A stretch of 42,953 nucleotides of DNA. Source: Actinomycetes bacterium. Its GTDB lineage: Bacteria > Actinomycetota > Actinomycetes > Streptomycetales > Streptomycetaceae. Shown piece by piece: positions 26,662-35,643 of the stretch (positions within the stretch are counted from its first letter, which is position 1; every line of letters begins with the position of its first letter). The translations under genes were made by a program, and so were the position numbers. Where the stretch lies: positions 1 through 42,953 of the forward strand of contig WRCZ01000001.1 of NCBI GenBank assembly GCA_009783685.1, given 5' to 3'. Under the pieces are notes generated by a model, which searched no databases, was not told the DNA's origin, and saw only the letters and a program-made list of their open reading frames with translations.

Positions 26662-27528
26662 CTACCCGGCCTGCTCGCCGGACAGGTGGCGGGCGGTCAC
26701 CGCGATCGCCTCGCGCTCGTGCTCCGGGGTGTGGAAGCCGTGGCCGGCGCCGGTGACCGCGTGGAACTCCCAGCGCGGGAGCGCCTGTGCGGCCTGCCTG
26801 GCGATGTCGAACGAGACCAGGGTGTCGCGGTCACCGTGCAGCACCAGCGCCGGCGGGGCCGCCGCGGCGTAGCCGTCGAGCGGGCGGCAGCGCGCCATCT
26901 CGGCGAACAGCACCCGGCCGAGCGCGAAGCGGCCGTCGAGCAGCAACTGGCCGTCGCGGGCCAGCTTCGCCATCGGCTCGGGACCGAAATTGGCCAGGCC
27001 CCACGGCAGTTCGGGTTCGAGGAAGGTGCGGCGCAGGTCCAGCACCGGGTTCCACAGCACCAGCCGGTGCAGCCGCGGGCCCAGCCAGGGCATCGACAGG
27101 CCGGTGGACACGGCACCGAAGCTCGCCGCCACCACCGACAGCGGACCGGGGAACTCCCGCTCCGCGTAGCCTGCGACGGCCTCCAGGTCGAGCATCTCGC
27201 CGGCGATCGTCACGCCCCGCGGGCCGCCGCCGCTCTCACCGTGGCCGCGGAAGCTGAACCGGACGGTGGTCAGGCCCAGTTCGGCGAGGCCCTGGGCGAG
27301 CCGGACGAAGGCGCCGCCCTCGTCCATGGTGGCCGAGATGCCGTGCACGAGGAGCACCGTGCCCCGGGAGCCGTCCGCGGGGAAGCCGGGTGCCGGGCGG
27401 TGCACCACGGCGTCGAGCTCGACGCCGTCCGGTGCGGTCACCCGGACCCGCCGCACGTCCCACGCGTCCGGTACGGGCCGGTCGTTCTGCCTGTCGTGCG
27501 CCTCGTGCACGTGCATCTCGTCGTTCAC
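26662..27528 (-). CDS. Alpha/beta-hydrolase
   Basis: A 288-aa serine hydrolase of the alpha/beta fold. The oxyanion region is LLVHGIS (about residues 59-65), FRGHGES follows, the nucleophile elbow is AASFGA (usually GxSxG, here with Ala at the first position), the acid is in HGDRDTLV and the histidine in GAGHGF. Such enzymes are esterases, acyl-peptidases or dienelactone-hydrolase relatives; the substrate cannot be told. No signal peptide, so cytoplasmic. It lies 55 nt downstream of the Tat-exported beta-propeller gene on the same strand and is probably co-transcribed with it, which could suggest de-esterification of an imported product. The start is GTG 27528 with GAGGAGG about 12 nt upstream; the in-frame ATG four codons later is possible. 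Confidence 0.85.
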   Translation of the reverse strand: MNDEMHVHEAHDRQNDRPVPDAWDVRRVRVTAPDGVELDAVVHRPAPGFPADGSRGTVLLVHGISATMDEGGAFVRLAQGLAELGLTTVRFSFRGHGESGGGPRGVTIAGEMLDLEAVAGYAEREFPGPLSVVAASFGAVSTGLSMPWLGPRLHRLVLWNPVLDLRRTFLEPELPWGLANFGPEPMAKLARDGQLLLDGRFALGRVLFAEMARCRPLDGYAAAAPPALVLHGDRDTLVSFDIARQAAQALPRWEFHAVTGAGHGFHTPEHEREAIAVTARHLSGEQAG

Positions 27529-27583
27529 AGGTGCTCGTCGCCTCCTCGGGTGCCGGTGGAACGGTCGGGGTTTCGGGGACGGC

Positions 27584-29806
27584 TCACGGCGTCCAGCGGT
27601 ACAGCAGGACCTTGTTGAACAGGTCGTCCTCGACCTGCACCAGGTAGTCCCCGTTGGAACGGCGGGTCGCGGTGAGCCCGTAGGGGACGTCGACCCAGCC
27701 GGTGCGGTCCACCCCGCCGACGTTCGCGCCCGGCTGCCAGGTGCCCACCGGGCTGGCGTCGGCGGCCTTCCACACCCAGACCTGGCCGCGGGTCGCGATG
27801 CCGCAGGCGAAGATGTAGTCGCCCGCGTAGTCCATGGTCACCATGGTCACCACCGGGTTCGCGGCGGTGTCCCAGGGCAGCACCAGCGACCAGGTGGGGG
27901 TGCGGTTGCCGGTGCTCCACTTGTCGTAGCGCACCAGGACCTTGCCGCACTCCTTCCAGTGGGCGTTGTCGAAGACCTGGTCGGCGGTGTACCCGGACAT
28001 GTACATCACGTCGGTGGTCACGTCGTAGTGCAGCCGCCGGACGACGGTGAAGGGGGCCGGCAGCGGGATGGTCTGCCGGCTGGCGTAGGTGTAGATCGGG
28101 TTGCCCTGCGCGTCGAAGCCCTGCAGGGGGTAGTAGCGCAGGTCGCGGTCGCCGCCCTCCCAGATGTTGCCGTGGTCGTCGACGAACCACACCCAGCAGT
28201 TGCTGGGGGAGTTGAGGCCGGTGCCGGTCTGGAGGTACTCGCCCGCCTCGAAGGCGCCGTTGCCGCTGATGTCGCGCCAGATCCACTCACCGGTGGCCGG
28301 CTGGTTCGGCGGCCACGTGGGGTCGTCACCGTTCCAGCGCGCCTTGAAGATCGCCCCGGACGGCTTGGCGATCTCGCCCTGGAAGCGGTAGATCAGCATG
28401 TGGGAGCAGTACATGCCGGTGACGAACATGTACAGCTGACCGTTCAGCCGCCGCAGGAACGGCGACGCCGCATGGTGCTGATGGCCCGTCAGGAACAGCC
28501 GGGCGTCCTGCGGGTAGGCGACGGAGTCCAGGGTGTAGCTGCGCCACGTCGCGTCGGTGCCGGGCGCCCGGCCGTAGTTCATGCTGTAGTGGCACTGCTT
28601 GGTGTAGACCTCGATCCCGTCGGCGGTCGGGTCGAAGTCGCCGGCGTCGACGAAGGCGCTGCCCTGCAGCTGCCAGACCACCGTTCCCGCGGAGTTGAAC
28701 TTCCGCAGCCAGGTGCCGAACTCGAACATCGCGACGTAGACGTTGCCCGCGGAGTCGCCGCCGACGCCGACGATGCCGAAGAACTTGTCCGAGGTGACCC
28801 GGCCCGGCGTCCCCGCCCCGATGCCGCCGGCCTGGCCGAGGCTGCGGGCCAGCGAGGGCGTCCCGGACAGGTTGGTGTACGTGTGGACCTGGCGCAGCGG
28901 GCCGTTGTCGCCGACCAGCAGGTTCCCGCTCACGTCGATCGCCAGCGAGGTGGGGATCCAGGCGGACGACGGGCCGCTGATGGTCCCGCCCAGCTGCGTA
29001 CCGGTGTTGGAGAAGTGCAGGATCTGCGCCGGACGCGACGCGTCGACGTGCCAGAAGTGCCCGTCGTTGGTGTCGCGGGTGACGTTCGCGACGACCCAGA
29101 TGTCGCCGTTCGCGGCGATCGCCACCGAGCCGGGCTGGTTGACGCTCCAGCTGCGCACCAGGGCACCGGTGGCCGCGTCGAAGATCTTGACCTGGTTGGC
29201 CGACCGGTCGGTGGCCACCACCTGGGTCGCCGAGGCCGCGGCGGCGGCCGGCGGGCTGCCGACGGCGAAGGTCAGCGAGGTGGCGGTGCCGTCCCGGTTG
29301 TAGCGGGTCAGGCCGTTGCCGACGCTGAGGTAGACGTAGGAGTCGTTGACCGCCACCGCGTCGCCGTTGGCGCCGCGGCAGTTGCCGATCATGTGACCGT
29401 CCTTGTAGATACCGGCGTAGTTGCCGGCCTCGTCCCAGAAGCTGACGGTGTAGACGGTCCCGTCGGACGCGACGGCGATGTTGAAGACGAAGTCCTGCAC
29501 CCACTCGGTGGCACCGGAGAAGGTGTTCCCGGTCCAGGAGGTGACGACGTTCGTCAGGGGCGTGGTCGGGGTGACCATCGGCGTCATGGCCGCGGGAGCC
29601 GCCGCGCCGGCCGTGGCGGCGGACGTGCCCTGGGTGCCCGCCGCCGCGCGGGCCGCCGCGGTCCCGGCCGCCGGGATCGCCAGGGCGGTGCCGGCGACGA
29701 ACGCCGCGTTGCGGCCGTGGGTGAGCAGCCGGCGGCGGCTCATGGAGCGGTCGGGGGACGTGGACTCGGGCGTGGAGGACGACTGTGCGGGTTCCTGCTC
29801 GCTCAT
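27584..29806 (-). CDS. Tat-exported beta-propeller protein of unknown function
   Basis: A 740-aa secreted protein. The N terminus has a twin-arginine signal (SRRRLLTHG near residues 23-31, then a hydrophobic Ala-rich stretch ending in AxA around 50-55). The body consists of repeated blade-like units of NHL/SMP-30 character: IAVASDGTVYTVSFW, VAVNDSYVYLSVGNGL, VAIAANGDIWVVANV, LAIDVSGNLLVGDNG, DSAGNVYVAMFEFG. The C-terminal half has aromatic segments (GEWIWRDISGNGAFEAGEY, WVWFVDDHGNIWEGGDRDLRYYP). No cysteine-based or known catalytic motif was seen. Export in folded form suggests a cofactor or a folded enzyme such as a polysaccharide lyase or dehydrogenase. ATG 29806 has AAGGA 7-8 nt upstream, and a good promoter lies at 29884-29912. 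Confidence 0.78.
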   Translation of the reverse strand: MSEQEPAQSSSTPESTSPDRSMSRRRLLTHGRNAAFVAGTALAIPAAGTAAARAAAGTQGTSAATAGAAAPAAMTPMVTPTTPLTNVVTSWTGNTFSGATEWVQDFVFNIAVASDGTVYTVSFWDEAGNYAGIYKDGHMIGNCRGANGDAVAVNDSYVYLSVGNGLTRYNRDGTATSLTFAVGSPPAAAAASATQVVATDRSANQVKIFDAATGALVRSWSVNQPGSVAIAANGDIWVVANVTRDTNDGHFWHVDASRPAQILHFSNTGTQLGGTISGPSSAWIPTSLAIDVSGNLLVGDNGPLRQVHTYTNLSGTPSLARSLGQAGGIGAGTPGRVTSDKFFGIVGVGGDSAGNVYVAMFEFGTWLRKFNSAGTVVWQLQGSAFVDAGDFDPTADGIEVYTKQCHYSMNYGRAPGTDATWRSYTLDSVAYPQDARLFLTGHQHHAASPFLRRLNGQLYMFVTGMYCSHMLIYRFQGEIAKPSGAIFKARWNGDDPTWPPNQPATGEWIWRDISGNGAFEAGEYLQTGTGLNSPSNCWVWFVDDHGNIWEGGDRDLRYYPLQGFDAQGNPIYTYASRQTIPLPAPFTVVRRLHYDVTTDVMYMSGYTADQVFDNAHWKECGKVLVRYDKWSTGNRTPTWSLVLPWDTAANPVVTMVTMDYAGDYIFACGIATRGQVWVWKAADASPVGTWQPGANVGGVDRTGWVDVPYGLTATRRSNGDYLVQVEDDLFNKVLLYRWTP

Positions 29807-29883
29807 ATCAGGGGTCCTTCGTCATGGGCCGGCCGCTGAGGGCCTGCCGAGCCGAGCGAGTGTCCGTTCACTTGACGGCGGTA

Positions 29884-29912
29884 AAGCTAGAACCGGTCCT
29901 GAGCCGCGTCAA
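29884..29912 (-). promoter_or_regulatory. Candidate sigma-70-type promoter of the beta-propeller gene
   Basis: On the minus strand TTGACG (complement 29907-29912) and TAGCTT (complement 29884-29889) are separated by exactly 17 nt. This is one of the best promoter matches in the window. It points at the Tat-protein gene about 70-80 nt downstream. Confidence 0.6.
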
Positions 29913-29980
29913 TGCCTGGCACCACTTTCGCTGTGACGGCTGGGACGTGGGGGGTGCTCATCGCCGGTCACGTGAGCGAT

Positions 29981-30001
29981 CACCGCCCTGGGAGGGCGGT
30001 G
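29981..30001 (-). terminator. Terminator-like hairpin after the GntR gene at 30082-30798
   Basis: CACCGCCCT-GGG-AGGGCGGTG is a perfect 9-bp stem with a 3-nt loop, 80 nt beyond the GntR stop on the minus strand. It also stands upstream of the beta-propeller promoter and would insulate the two. No U-tract follows. Confidence 0.55.
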
Positions 30002-30081
30002 CCCGGCGAGGGCAGCCCGGACCGCGGGGCCGCGCCGCTCGTGGCGGGGCCCCGTGGTGGACCGGTGAGATGCGGCGCCGT

Positions 30082-30798
30082 TCAGTCGGTGAAGTAGTCG
30101 GGGTACTGCTCCCGCAGCGTGGGGGCGTAGCGGCGCACCCGGCCGATGTGCGCGCGGAGGATCCGCTGCCCGCCCGCGACGTCGCCGGCCTCCAGCGCGT
30201 CGACGATTGCCGCGTGCTCCTCGATCAGGTCCCCCACGCTGCCGATGTCCGGCTGGGCGAGCCGGCGCAACCGGTCGAGCTGGACCTTCATCGGCTGCAT
30301 GACGGTCCATGCGCCGTGGTAGCCGCTGATCACGAAGATCTGCTCGTGCAGGGCCTCGTCGGCGTCGAAGAAGCCGGCGAGGTCCTCGTCGGCCCGGTAG
30401 CGGGCCTGATCGGCCAGCAGCGCCCGGCACGCGTCCACGCCGCGGTCGGCCTTGCCGCACGCGACGGCGAAGGCGGAGACCTCCAGGCTCTCCCGAACGA
30501 ACCGCGCCTCCTCGACGTCACGGAGGCTGATCCGGCCCACGGTGGTGCCGACCTGCGGGATGACGGAGACCAGCCCGCTGTCCACCAGGCGCGCGATCGC
30601 CTCGCGCAGCGGCGTCCTGCTCACCTGGAGCCTGGCGGACAGCTCGGTCTCGGACAGCGAGGCCCCCGGCGGGATCCGCAGGGTCCGGATCGCCGACATC
30701 AGCTCGTCGTGGACCCGGTCGGACGTGCGGACGCGACCGCGGGTGATGGGCCGGAGCGATCCGGCATCACGCTGGGTGCCCGCTGGGGTGCTGCTCAC
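30082..30798 (-). CDS. GntR-family regulator, FCD (FadR) subfamily, paralogue 1
   Basis: A 238-aa regulator. The winged helix-turn-helix covers about residues 25-90 (VHDELMSAIRTLRIPPGASLSETELSARL, SRTPLREAIARLVDSGLV). The FCD ligand domain follows, with its metal-site residues (DADEALHEQIF; EEHAAIVDALEAGD; AHIGRVRR). FCD regulators sense organic acids, often sugar acids. It is strikingly similar to the regulator at 37042-37782, including RDVEEARFVRESLEVSAF and the final PDYFTD/PDYFTE, so the two arose by duplication. The GTG start at 30798 has AAGGGA upstream, and CTTGCATA lies at 30809-30816, matching the palindrome at the other regulator. It likely controls the transporter and secreted-enzyme genes around it. 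Confidence 0.92.
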   Translation of the reverse strand: MSSTPAGTQRDAGSLRPITRGRVRTSDRVHDELMSAIRTLRIPPGASLSETELSARLQVSRTPLREAIARLVDSGLVSVIPQVGTTVGRISLRDVEEARFVRESLEVSAFAVACGKADRGVDACRALLADQARYRADEDLAGFFDADEALHEQIFVISGYHGAWTVMQPMKVQLDRLRRLAQPDIGSVGDLIEEHAAIVDALEAGDVAGGQRILRAHIGRVRRYAPTLREQYPDYFTD

Positions 30799-30937
30799 CG
30801 ATCATTCCCTTGCATAGGCGCATGCCGGACTTCCGGCAGGGCCAGGATAGGTGCCACCGTGCGCGACCGGCCGCGGACGAGGGGGCGCGGGAGGGGATGC
30901 GTCCCCGCCCGCGCCCCGCCGCCGCGCGGATCGGCCG

Positions 30938-33700
30938 TCAGCCGTGCTCACCGCGGGTGGTCATCGTCCACTTGTCGAAGTCGTACACGACCGCCTGGTC
31001 GTCGACCCTGGCGACGAACCGCGAGCCCTGCTGGTCCTGCTGGAGCCACGGCGTGTCGAACAGCTTGAACCCGTCGTAGTCGATGGGCTTCCCGTTCACC
31101 AGGTGGGTCGCACCGGGCGCCTGCGTCGGGTCGTCGAAGGTGATGTCCAGGTCGTCACCGCTCAGGCTGTGGTAGACCAGCCGCGGGTTCGCGTCGTCGA
31201 CGTGGCTGGTGTCCAGCCGGGTCTTGGTGGTCAGCGCCGTCGCGAACGCGTCGAGGCTGGCGTACTTGGAGGTGTCCCCGGTCTCCAGCACCCACCCGTT
31301 GCGGTCGGCCTGGCTGCGCAGGATGTCGTAGCTGTAGCTGGGGGTCGTCGTCGGGTGGATCTGCGTGGTGGTCTTCACCTTGTTCGACGGGTCGTTGGGG
31401 GTCTGGTGGTACCAGGTCGCCGGCTTCGCCATCTGGAACGCGAAGTACATGGTGCCGGTGTCCACGACCGTCCAGCCGTCCACCTGGCGCCGTTCCTTGA
31501 TCGAGCCGGTGTCGGGGAACATCGCGTTGACGTAGTTCTCGGTCTGGTCGCCGTCGGACTTGAAGACGCCCACGGCCGTCGGGCCGTCCTGCATCACCCG
31601 GTGCTCGGCCGGCTGGTCGTAGTTGCCGACCGGGGCGTTGCCCTGGTCGACCGACACCCGGAACAGCGGGTTCGCCGCGTCCGACTGCCAGCGCAGGTCC
31701 AGCGGCTGGTCCTCGATCCAGTTGTCGACCCTGCGGTACTGCACCTCGGTGCCCAGACCCCAGGTCGGCCGCACGTAGGTGGTGCGGTAGACGTCCATGG
31801 CGTTGCCGCTGGAGTTCTGCATGTTCGTCTTGAACGAGGTGTAGGACTTGTCGGTCATCTGGCCGATCTTCACCGCCAGGGCCGGCGGCGTGTAGGTCGT
31901 GCCGGACCAGGCGAGCAGGCCGACGTACTCCAGGTCGGGGCGGTACGCCGAGGGCGCCGTGTTGTCCGACTCGCCCACACCCTGCTGCGCGCGGTGCTCA
32001 CCGAAGTACGTCCAGGCGAGCGAGGTGTGGTCCGCGGGCCGCCACGTCGGGTCGTTGACGGACGACAGGTCGCCCTTGGCGCGGCTCTCGGACGAGATCA
32101 TGTAGCCGTTGTCCCAGTCGTTGGCCCACTCGAACCACATGACGTCCATGGCCATCTTGACCTCGTTGCGCAACTGCGGGTCGTTCGACCACTGGTAGAG
32201 CGCGTTGAGGCCGAAGTACGTCATGATCGTGTACTCGGGGCTCTCGTACTCGGCCCAGCCGCCGTGGACCGCCTTCTGCACCATCTCCTCGATGTTGGCC
32301 TTGCTCGCGGCCATCAGCGCCGCGCCGGACGTGCCGTTGGTGTCGGCCACGTCGGGGAGGTACTGGCCGACCAGGTAGCCGGTGACGTAGGTGCTCATCC
32401 GCAGGTTCTCGGTCTGCGGCAGCTTCTTGTAGCTGTACTGGCCGAAGTAGTGGCGCACGTCCTGGAGCATCGCGGGGTCGAACTGGTCGCCGGCCATGAG
32501 GTAGGCGTACATCCGCGACAGCCACTTGTACTGCTCGTAGTCGTAGCCCTGGTAGAGCTTGTCGAGCTTGCCGAGGTTCGTCGCGACGTCCTGGTGGTCC
32601 ACCAGCTGCGCGGTGTACTCGGCGATGTTGATCGGGCCCTCCTCCTCCTTCATCGCCTTGGTCTTGTCCCACAGCCACTGCGATCGCGTCTGCTGGGTGC
32701 CGGGGAAGGGCGCGGGGTCGGACGGCACGTAGGGGGCCGTCGAGACGTGCAGCGGGGTGCTCATCGGGCTGACGTTGCCGAACGCGTCCTTGGCCCGCAC
32801 CGTGAAGTCGTAGGCGGTGCCCGGCACCAGCCCGGTGACCACGGCCTGGGTGGTGGAGCCGCTGACGGACTGGACCAGGTAGCCGTCGCGGTAGACGTCG
32901 TAGCCGGTCACGCCGGTGTCGTCGGTGGACGGGCTCCACACCAGCGGCACGCTGTCCTGGGACGGCTTGCCGGCCGTCAGGTTCGCGGGCGCGGTCGGCG
33001 GGGTGGTGTCGTTGATCGAACCGGCGTCGTACACCCCGAGGTTGTCGACGGTGATCGCCTCGTCGGTGCCGCCGGTGTCGACGCGCACCTGGAAGCCGAG
33101 CTCGACGGACGTCACGAGCCGCTTGCCGCCGTTGGGCACGACGGTGAAGCGGTACTGGGGGATGTCGCTGTCGTCGACCGGCTGGAGCGCGCCGGAGGTG
33201 TTCTTGTACGCGGCGGTGCCGGTGAGGCTCACCGACGGGACGGGGAACCGCGGCACCATGACGTTGTCGAAGTTGCCGAACTGGATCTGCGCGTAGATGT
33301 CCTTGGCGACCGGCTTGTCGCTGGCCGCGCTGCGCTTGAGGTCGAACTTCAGCACGAACTGCTCGGCGGGGCTGCCCACCGGCTGGCTGTAGACGGCGTT
33401 GATCCGGTCCTTGAGCGAGCCGGTGGAGAAGCGGTGGTAGAAGTAGCTGGCGAGGGCGGCCCCCTGGGAGGCGTCCCGCAGTTCGAGGGCGTTGTCGCCG
33501 CCCACGTCCACGATCTGCTGGGAACCGCCGGTGGTGGTGCTGCCCAGGGTCAGGGGGCTGGTGCCGCTGTCCATCGTGGTGTCCATGTCCGCCGCGAGCA
33601 GGTTGACGGGCGTGTCGTCGGCGGCGACGGCACCCTGGGACGGTGCCGCGAGAAGCACGGTGACGCACAGCGACGCCACGGCTCCGTACAGGACTCTCAT
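30938..33700 (-). CDS. Large secreted protein with fibronectin type III domain, candidate polysaccharide-active enzyme
   Basis: A 920-aa protein from ATG 33700, preceded by GAAAGGA; an in-frame GTG at 33721 would place that ribosome site inside the gene. The N terminus is a Sec signal peptide (MRVLYGAVASLCVTVLLAA...). Residues about 30-225 form a beta-sandwich, about 230-320 a fibronectin III domain (TTPPTAPANLTAGKPSQDSV), and about 335-620 an aromatic helical region with ENLRMSTYVTGYLVGQYLPD, EYESPEYTIMTYFGLNALY and NDWDNGYMISSESRA. These recall (alpha/alpha)n-toroid lyases and hydrolases. The last 300 residues are beta-rich, like the C-terminal sheet domains of toroid lyases. It is the last gene of the sugar ABC operon, 28 nt after the permease, so it may release the sugar that the transporter imports. 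Enzyme class is inferred; I know no characterised homologue. Confidence 0.78.
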   Translation of the reverse strand: MRVLYGAVASLCVTVLLAAPSQGAVAADDTPVNLLAADMDTTMDSGTSPLTLGSTTTGGSQQIVDVGGDNALELRDASQGAALASYFYHRFSTGSLKDRINAVYSQPVGSPAEQFVLKFDLKRSAASDKPVAKDIYAQIQFGNFDNVMVPRFPVPSVSLTGTAAYKNTSGALQPVDDSDIPQYRFTVVPNGGKRLVTSVELGFQVRVDTGGTDEAITVDNLGVYDAGSINDTTPPTAPANLTAGKPSQDSVPLVWSPSTDDTGVTGYDVYRDGYLVQSVSGSTTQAVVTGLVPGTAYDFTVRAKDAFGNVSPMSTPLHVSTAPYVPSDPAPFPGTQQTRSQWLWDKTKAMKEEEGPINIAEYTAQLVDHQDVATNLGKLDKLYQGYDYEQYKWLSRMYAYLMAGDQFDPAMLQDVRHYFGQYSYKKLPQTENLRMSTYVTGYLVGQYLPDVADTNGTSGAALMAASKANIEEMVQKAVHGGWAEYESPEYTIMTYFGLNALYQWSNDPQLRNEVKMAMDVMWFEWANDWDNGYMISSESRAKGDLSSVNDPTWRPADHTSLAWTYFGEHRAQQGVGESDNTAPSAYRPDLEYVGLLAWSGTTYTPPALAVKIGQMTDKSYTSFKTNMQNSSGNAMDVYRTTYVRPTWGLGTEVQYRRVDNWIEDQPLDLRWQSDAANPLFRVSVDQGNAPVGNYDQPAEHRVMQDGPTAVGVFKSDGDQTENYVNAMFPDTGSIKERRQVDGWTVVDTGTMYFAFQMAKPATWYHQTPNDPSNKVKTTTQIHPTTTPSYSYDILRSQADRNGWVLETGDTSKYASLDAFATALTTKTRLDTSHVDDANPRLVYHSLSGDDLDITFDDPTQAPGATHLVNGKPIDYDGFKLFDTPWLQQDQQGSRFVARVDDQAVVYDFDKWTMTTRGEHG

Positions 33701-33728
33701 CGAGCATCCTTTCGTTGACACTGACTGA

Positions 33729-34655
33729 CTACTTGACGGCCCCTGCGACCAGGCCCTTGCTCCAGAACGACTGCAGCGACACGAACATGGCGACGACCGG
33801 CACGACCGACAGCATCGCCCCGGTGACGACGGTGGCGTAGCCGATGGGGTAGCCCTGCATTTCGCGCCAGCCGACGAGACCCACGGTCACGGGCTGCAGC
33901 CTGCTGTTGGCGAGCATGAGCGAGGGGAGAAGGAAGTTGGTCCAGATCGCCACGAACTGGAACAGGAAGACGGTGACCATGGCGGGAGCCATGATCCTCA
34001 TCCCCATGGCGAAGATGCGCAGTTCACCCGCGCCGTCGATGCGTCCGGCCTCGATCAGCGCGTCCGGTATCGAGGACGCGGCGTAGATCCGGCTGAGGTA
34101 CACGCCGAACGGGCTGACGATGCTCGGGATGAACACCGACCAGAAGGTGTTGACCACCCCGGTGTGGCTGAACAGCAGGTACAGCGGGACGGCGAGCACC
34201 GGCGCGGGCAGCAGCACCGCGGCGAGCACGGTGCCGAACACCGCCTCGCGGCCGGGGAAGGGGAGCTTGGCCAGCGCGTAGCCGCACATGGCGGCCAGCA
34301 GCGTGGAGACGACGCCGCCGCCCACGGCGTACAGCAGCGAGTTGAGCAGCCACCGCGAGTAGATGCCGCCCTGGGCCCGGAACAGCGTCTGCACGTTGTC
34401 CCAGAGGGCGAAGTGGTGGCCGAACCAGAAGCCGCTGCCGGAGAACAGCTCCCCGCTGCCCTTGGTGGCGGACACGATCAGCCACCACACCGGGAGCAGG
34501 AAGTAGAGCGCGAAGAGCGACATGACGGCCAGCACGAACAGCCGGGACGCCGGGTTCACGGTCGTCAGCGGGCTGCCCTTGGAGCGCCGCCGCGGCGGCG
34601 GGGGCGCGGCCTTCGCCGTGGTGGTGGGCGCGGGCGGGTGCATCGTGCTGGTCAT
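33729..34655 (-). CDS. Carbohydrate ABC transporter permease (MalG/CUT1 type)
   Basis: A 308-aa inner-membrane protein with six predicted helices and a Pro/Lys-rich N-terminal tail of about 30 residues. The ATPase-docking EAA loop is ALIEAGRIDGAGELRIFAMGMRIMAPAM, typical of CUT1 MalG. It pairs with the permease encoded just upstream, with which it overlaps by ATGA. With the binding protein at 35644-36939 it would import an oligosaccharide. No ATPase gene is nearby; actinomycetes usually share one (MsiK) among such transporters. Confidence 0.94.
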   Translation of the reverse strand: MTSTMHPPAPTTTAKAAPPPPRRRSKGSPLTTVNPASRLFVLAVMSLFALYFLLPVWWLIVSATKGSGELFSGSGFWFGHHFALWDNVQTLFRAQGGIYSRWLLNSLLYAVGGGVVSTLLAAMCGYALAKLPFPGREAVFGTVLAAVLLPAPVLAVPLYLLFSHTGVVNTFWSVFIPSIVSPFGVYLSRIYAASSIPDALIEAGRIDGAGELRIFAMGMRIMAPAMVTVFLFQFVAIWTNFLLPSLMLANSRLQPVTVGLVGWREMQGYPIGYATVVTGAMLSVVPVVAMFVSLQSFWSKGLVAGAVK

Positions 34656-35569
34656 GAGTCGGTCCTCTTGGCCGACGCCCGGAAGACGGCGACCGACAGC
34701 ACGCAGATCAGCGCACCGAGCACCACCGACTGCGTCGCCGCGTAGTTGAAGTTGTTCGAGGACACCGACCGCAGCGTGGCCATGATCGGTGTGTAGGTCG
34801 ACGACAGGTTCGGTGCCACCGACTTCATGGTGGCCGGCTCGTTGTAGAGCTGGAACGTGCCGATGATCGAGAACACCAGGGTCATCAGCAGCGCCGGGCG
34901 GATCTGCGGGACCTTGACGAGCAGCGCGGCCTTCCAGCCGGTGCAGCCGTCCAGCGCGGCGGCCTCCATGGTCTCCTGCGGAACGGCCTGCAGGGCCGCG
35001 TACATCAGGATCGTGTTGTAGCCGGTCCAGGCCCAGGTGAGGATGTTCGCGATGGAGAAGGGCAGGGCCGCGTCGCTGACGAAACTGGCGTGGATGCCGG
35101 CCGAGTCGAGCAGCCGGGTGACCGGGCTCAGCGACGGCGCGTACAGGAACGACCAGACCAGACCGGCGATCACGCCGGGCAGCCCGTACGGGACGAAGTA
35201 GGCGACCCGGAACAGGCGGCCGCCCCTGGCCGCCGCCGAGTCCAGCATCAGGGCGAGCACCAGCGCGATGGCGAGCATCAGCGGCACCTGGATCACGCCG
35301 ATGAAGGCCACCCGTCCCAGGGAGTCGAGGAAGTCCGTGTCGTGGAACACCTGGACGTAGTTGTCGAAGCCGGCGAAGACCGTCCGCGAACCGGTGAGTC
35401 CGAGGCCGGAGCGCTTCACGGCGAAGAAGCTCTGCTCCAGGGAGTATCCGGTGGGGATCAGGTAGACGCAGACGAAGAGCAGGAGGAAGGGCAGGACGAA
35501 GGGCGCGGCTCGGCGGAGTTCGCGAAGTCGGCGCCGGCGGTTCGTCACGGCGGACGTCACGGAGGACAC
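34652..35569 (-). CDS. Carbohydrate ABC transporter permease (MalF/CUT1 type)
   Basis: About 305 aa from GTG 35569, chosen because GAGAAGG lies 5 nt upstream; longer in-frame starts reach into the hairpin ahead of the gene. Six membrane helices are visible (first: PFVLPFLLLFVCVYLIP) and the EAA loop is METMEAAALDGCTGWKAALLVKVPQIRP-like, near the C-terminal third. It forms the transport channel with the MalG-type subunit. Its stop overlaps the next gene (ATGA). Confidence 0.93.
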   Translation of the reverse strand: MSSVTSAVTNRRRRLRELRRAAPFVLPFLLLFVCVYLIPTGYSLEQSFFAVKRSGLGLTGSRTVFAGFDNYVQVFHDTDFLDSLGRVAFIGVIQVPLMLAIALVLALMLDSAAARGGRLFRVAYFVPYGLPGVIAGLVWSFLYAPSLSPVTRLLDSAGIHASFVSDAALPFSIANILTWAWTGYNTILMYAALQAVPQETMEAAALDGCTGWKAALLVKVPQIRPALLMTLVFSIIGTFQLYNEPATMKSVAPNLSSTYTPIMATLRSVSSNNFNYAATQSVVLGALICVLSVAVFRASAKRTDS

Positions 35570-35604
35570 GGTCACCTTCTCTGAGGAGGAACGGGTGCGG
35601 GGGA

Positions 35605-35634
35605 GCGGGGGGCCGCGGGACCGCGGCCCCCCGC
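35605..35634 (-). promoter_or_regulatory. Perfect hairpin between binding-protein and permease genes
   Basis: GCGGGGGGCCGCGG (35605-35618) pairs with CCGCGGCCCCCCGC (35621-35634) around a 2-nt loop; in practice a 12-13 bp stem with a 4-6 nt loop. It begins 10 nt after the binding-protein stop on the minus strand. In CUT1 operons such stems stabilise the upstream mRNA or partly terminate, which keeps binding protein in excess over permeases. Confidence 0.6.
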
Positions 35635-35643
35635 CGGGGATGG

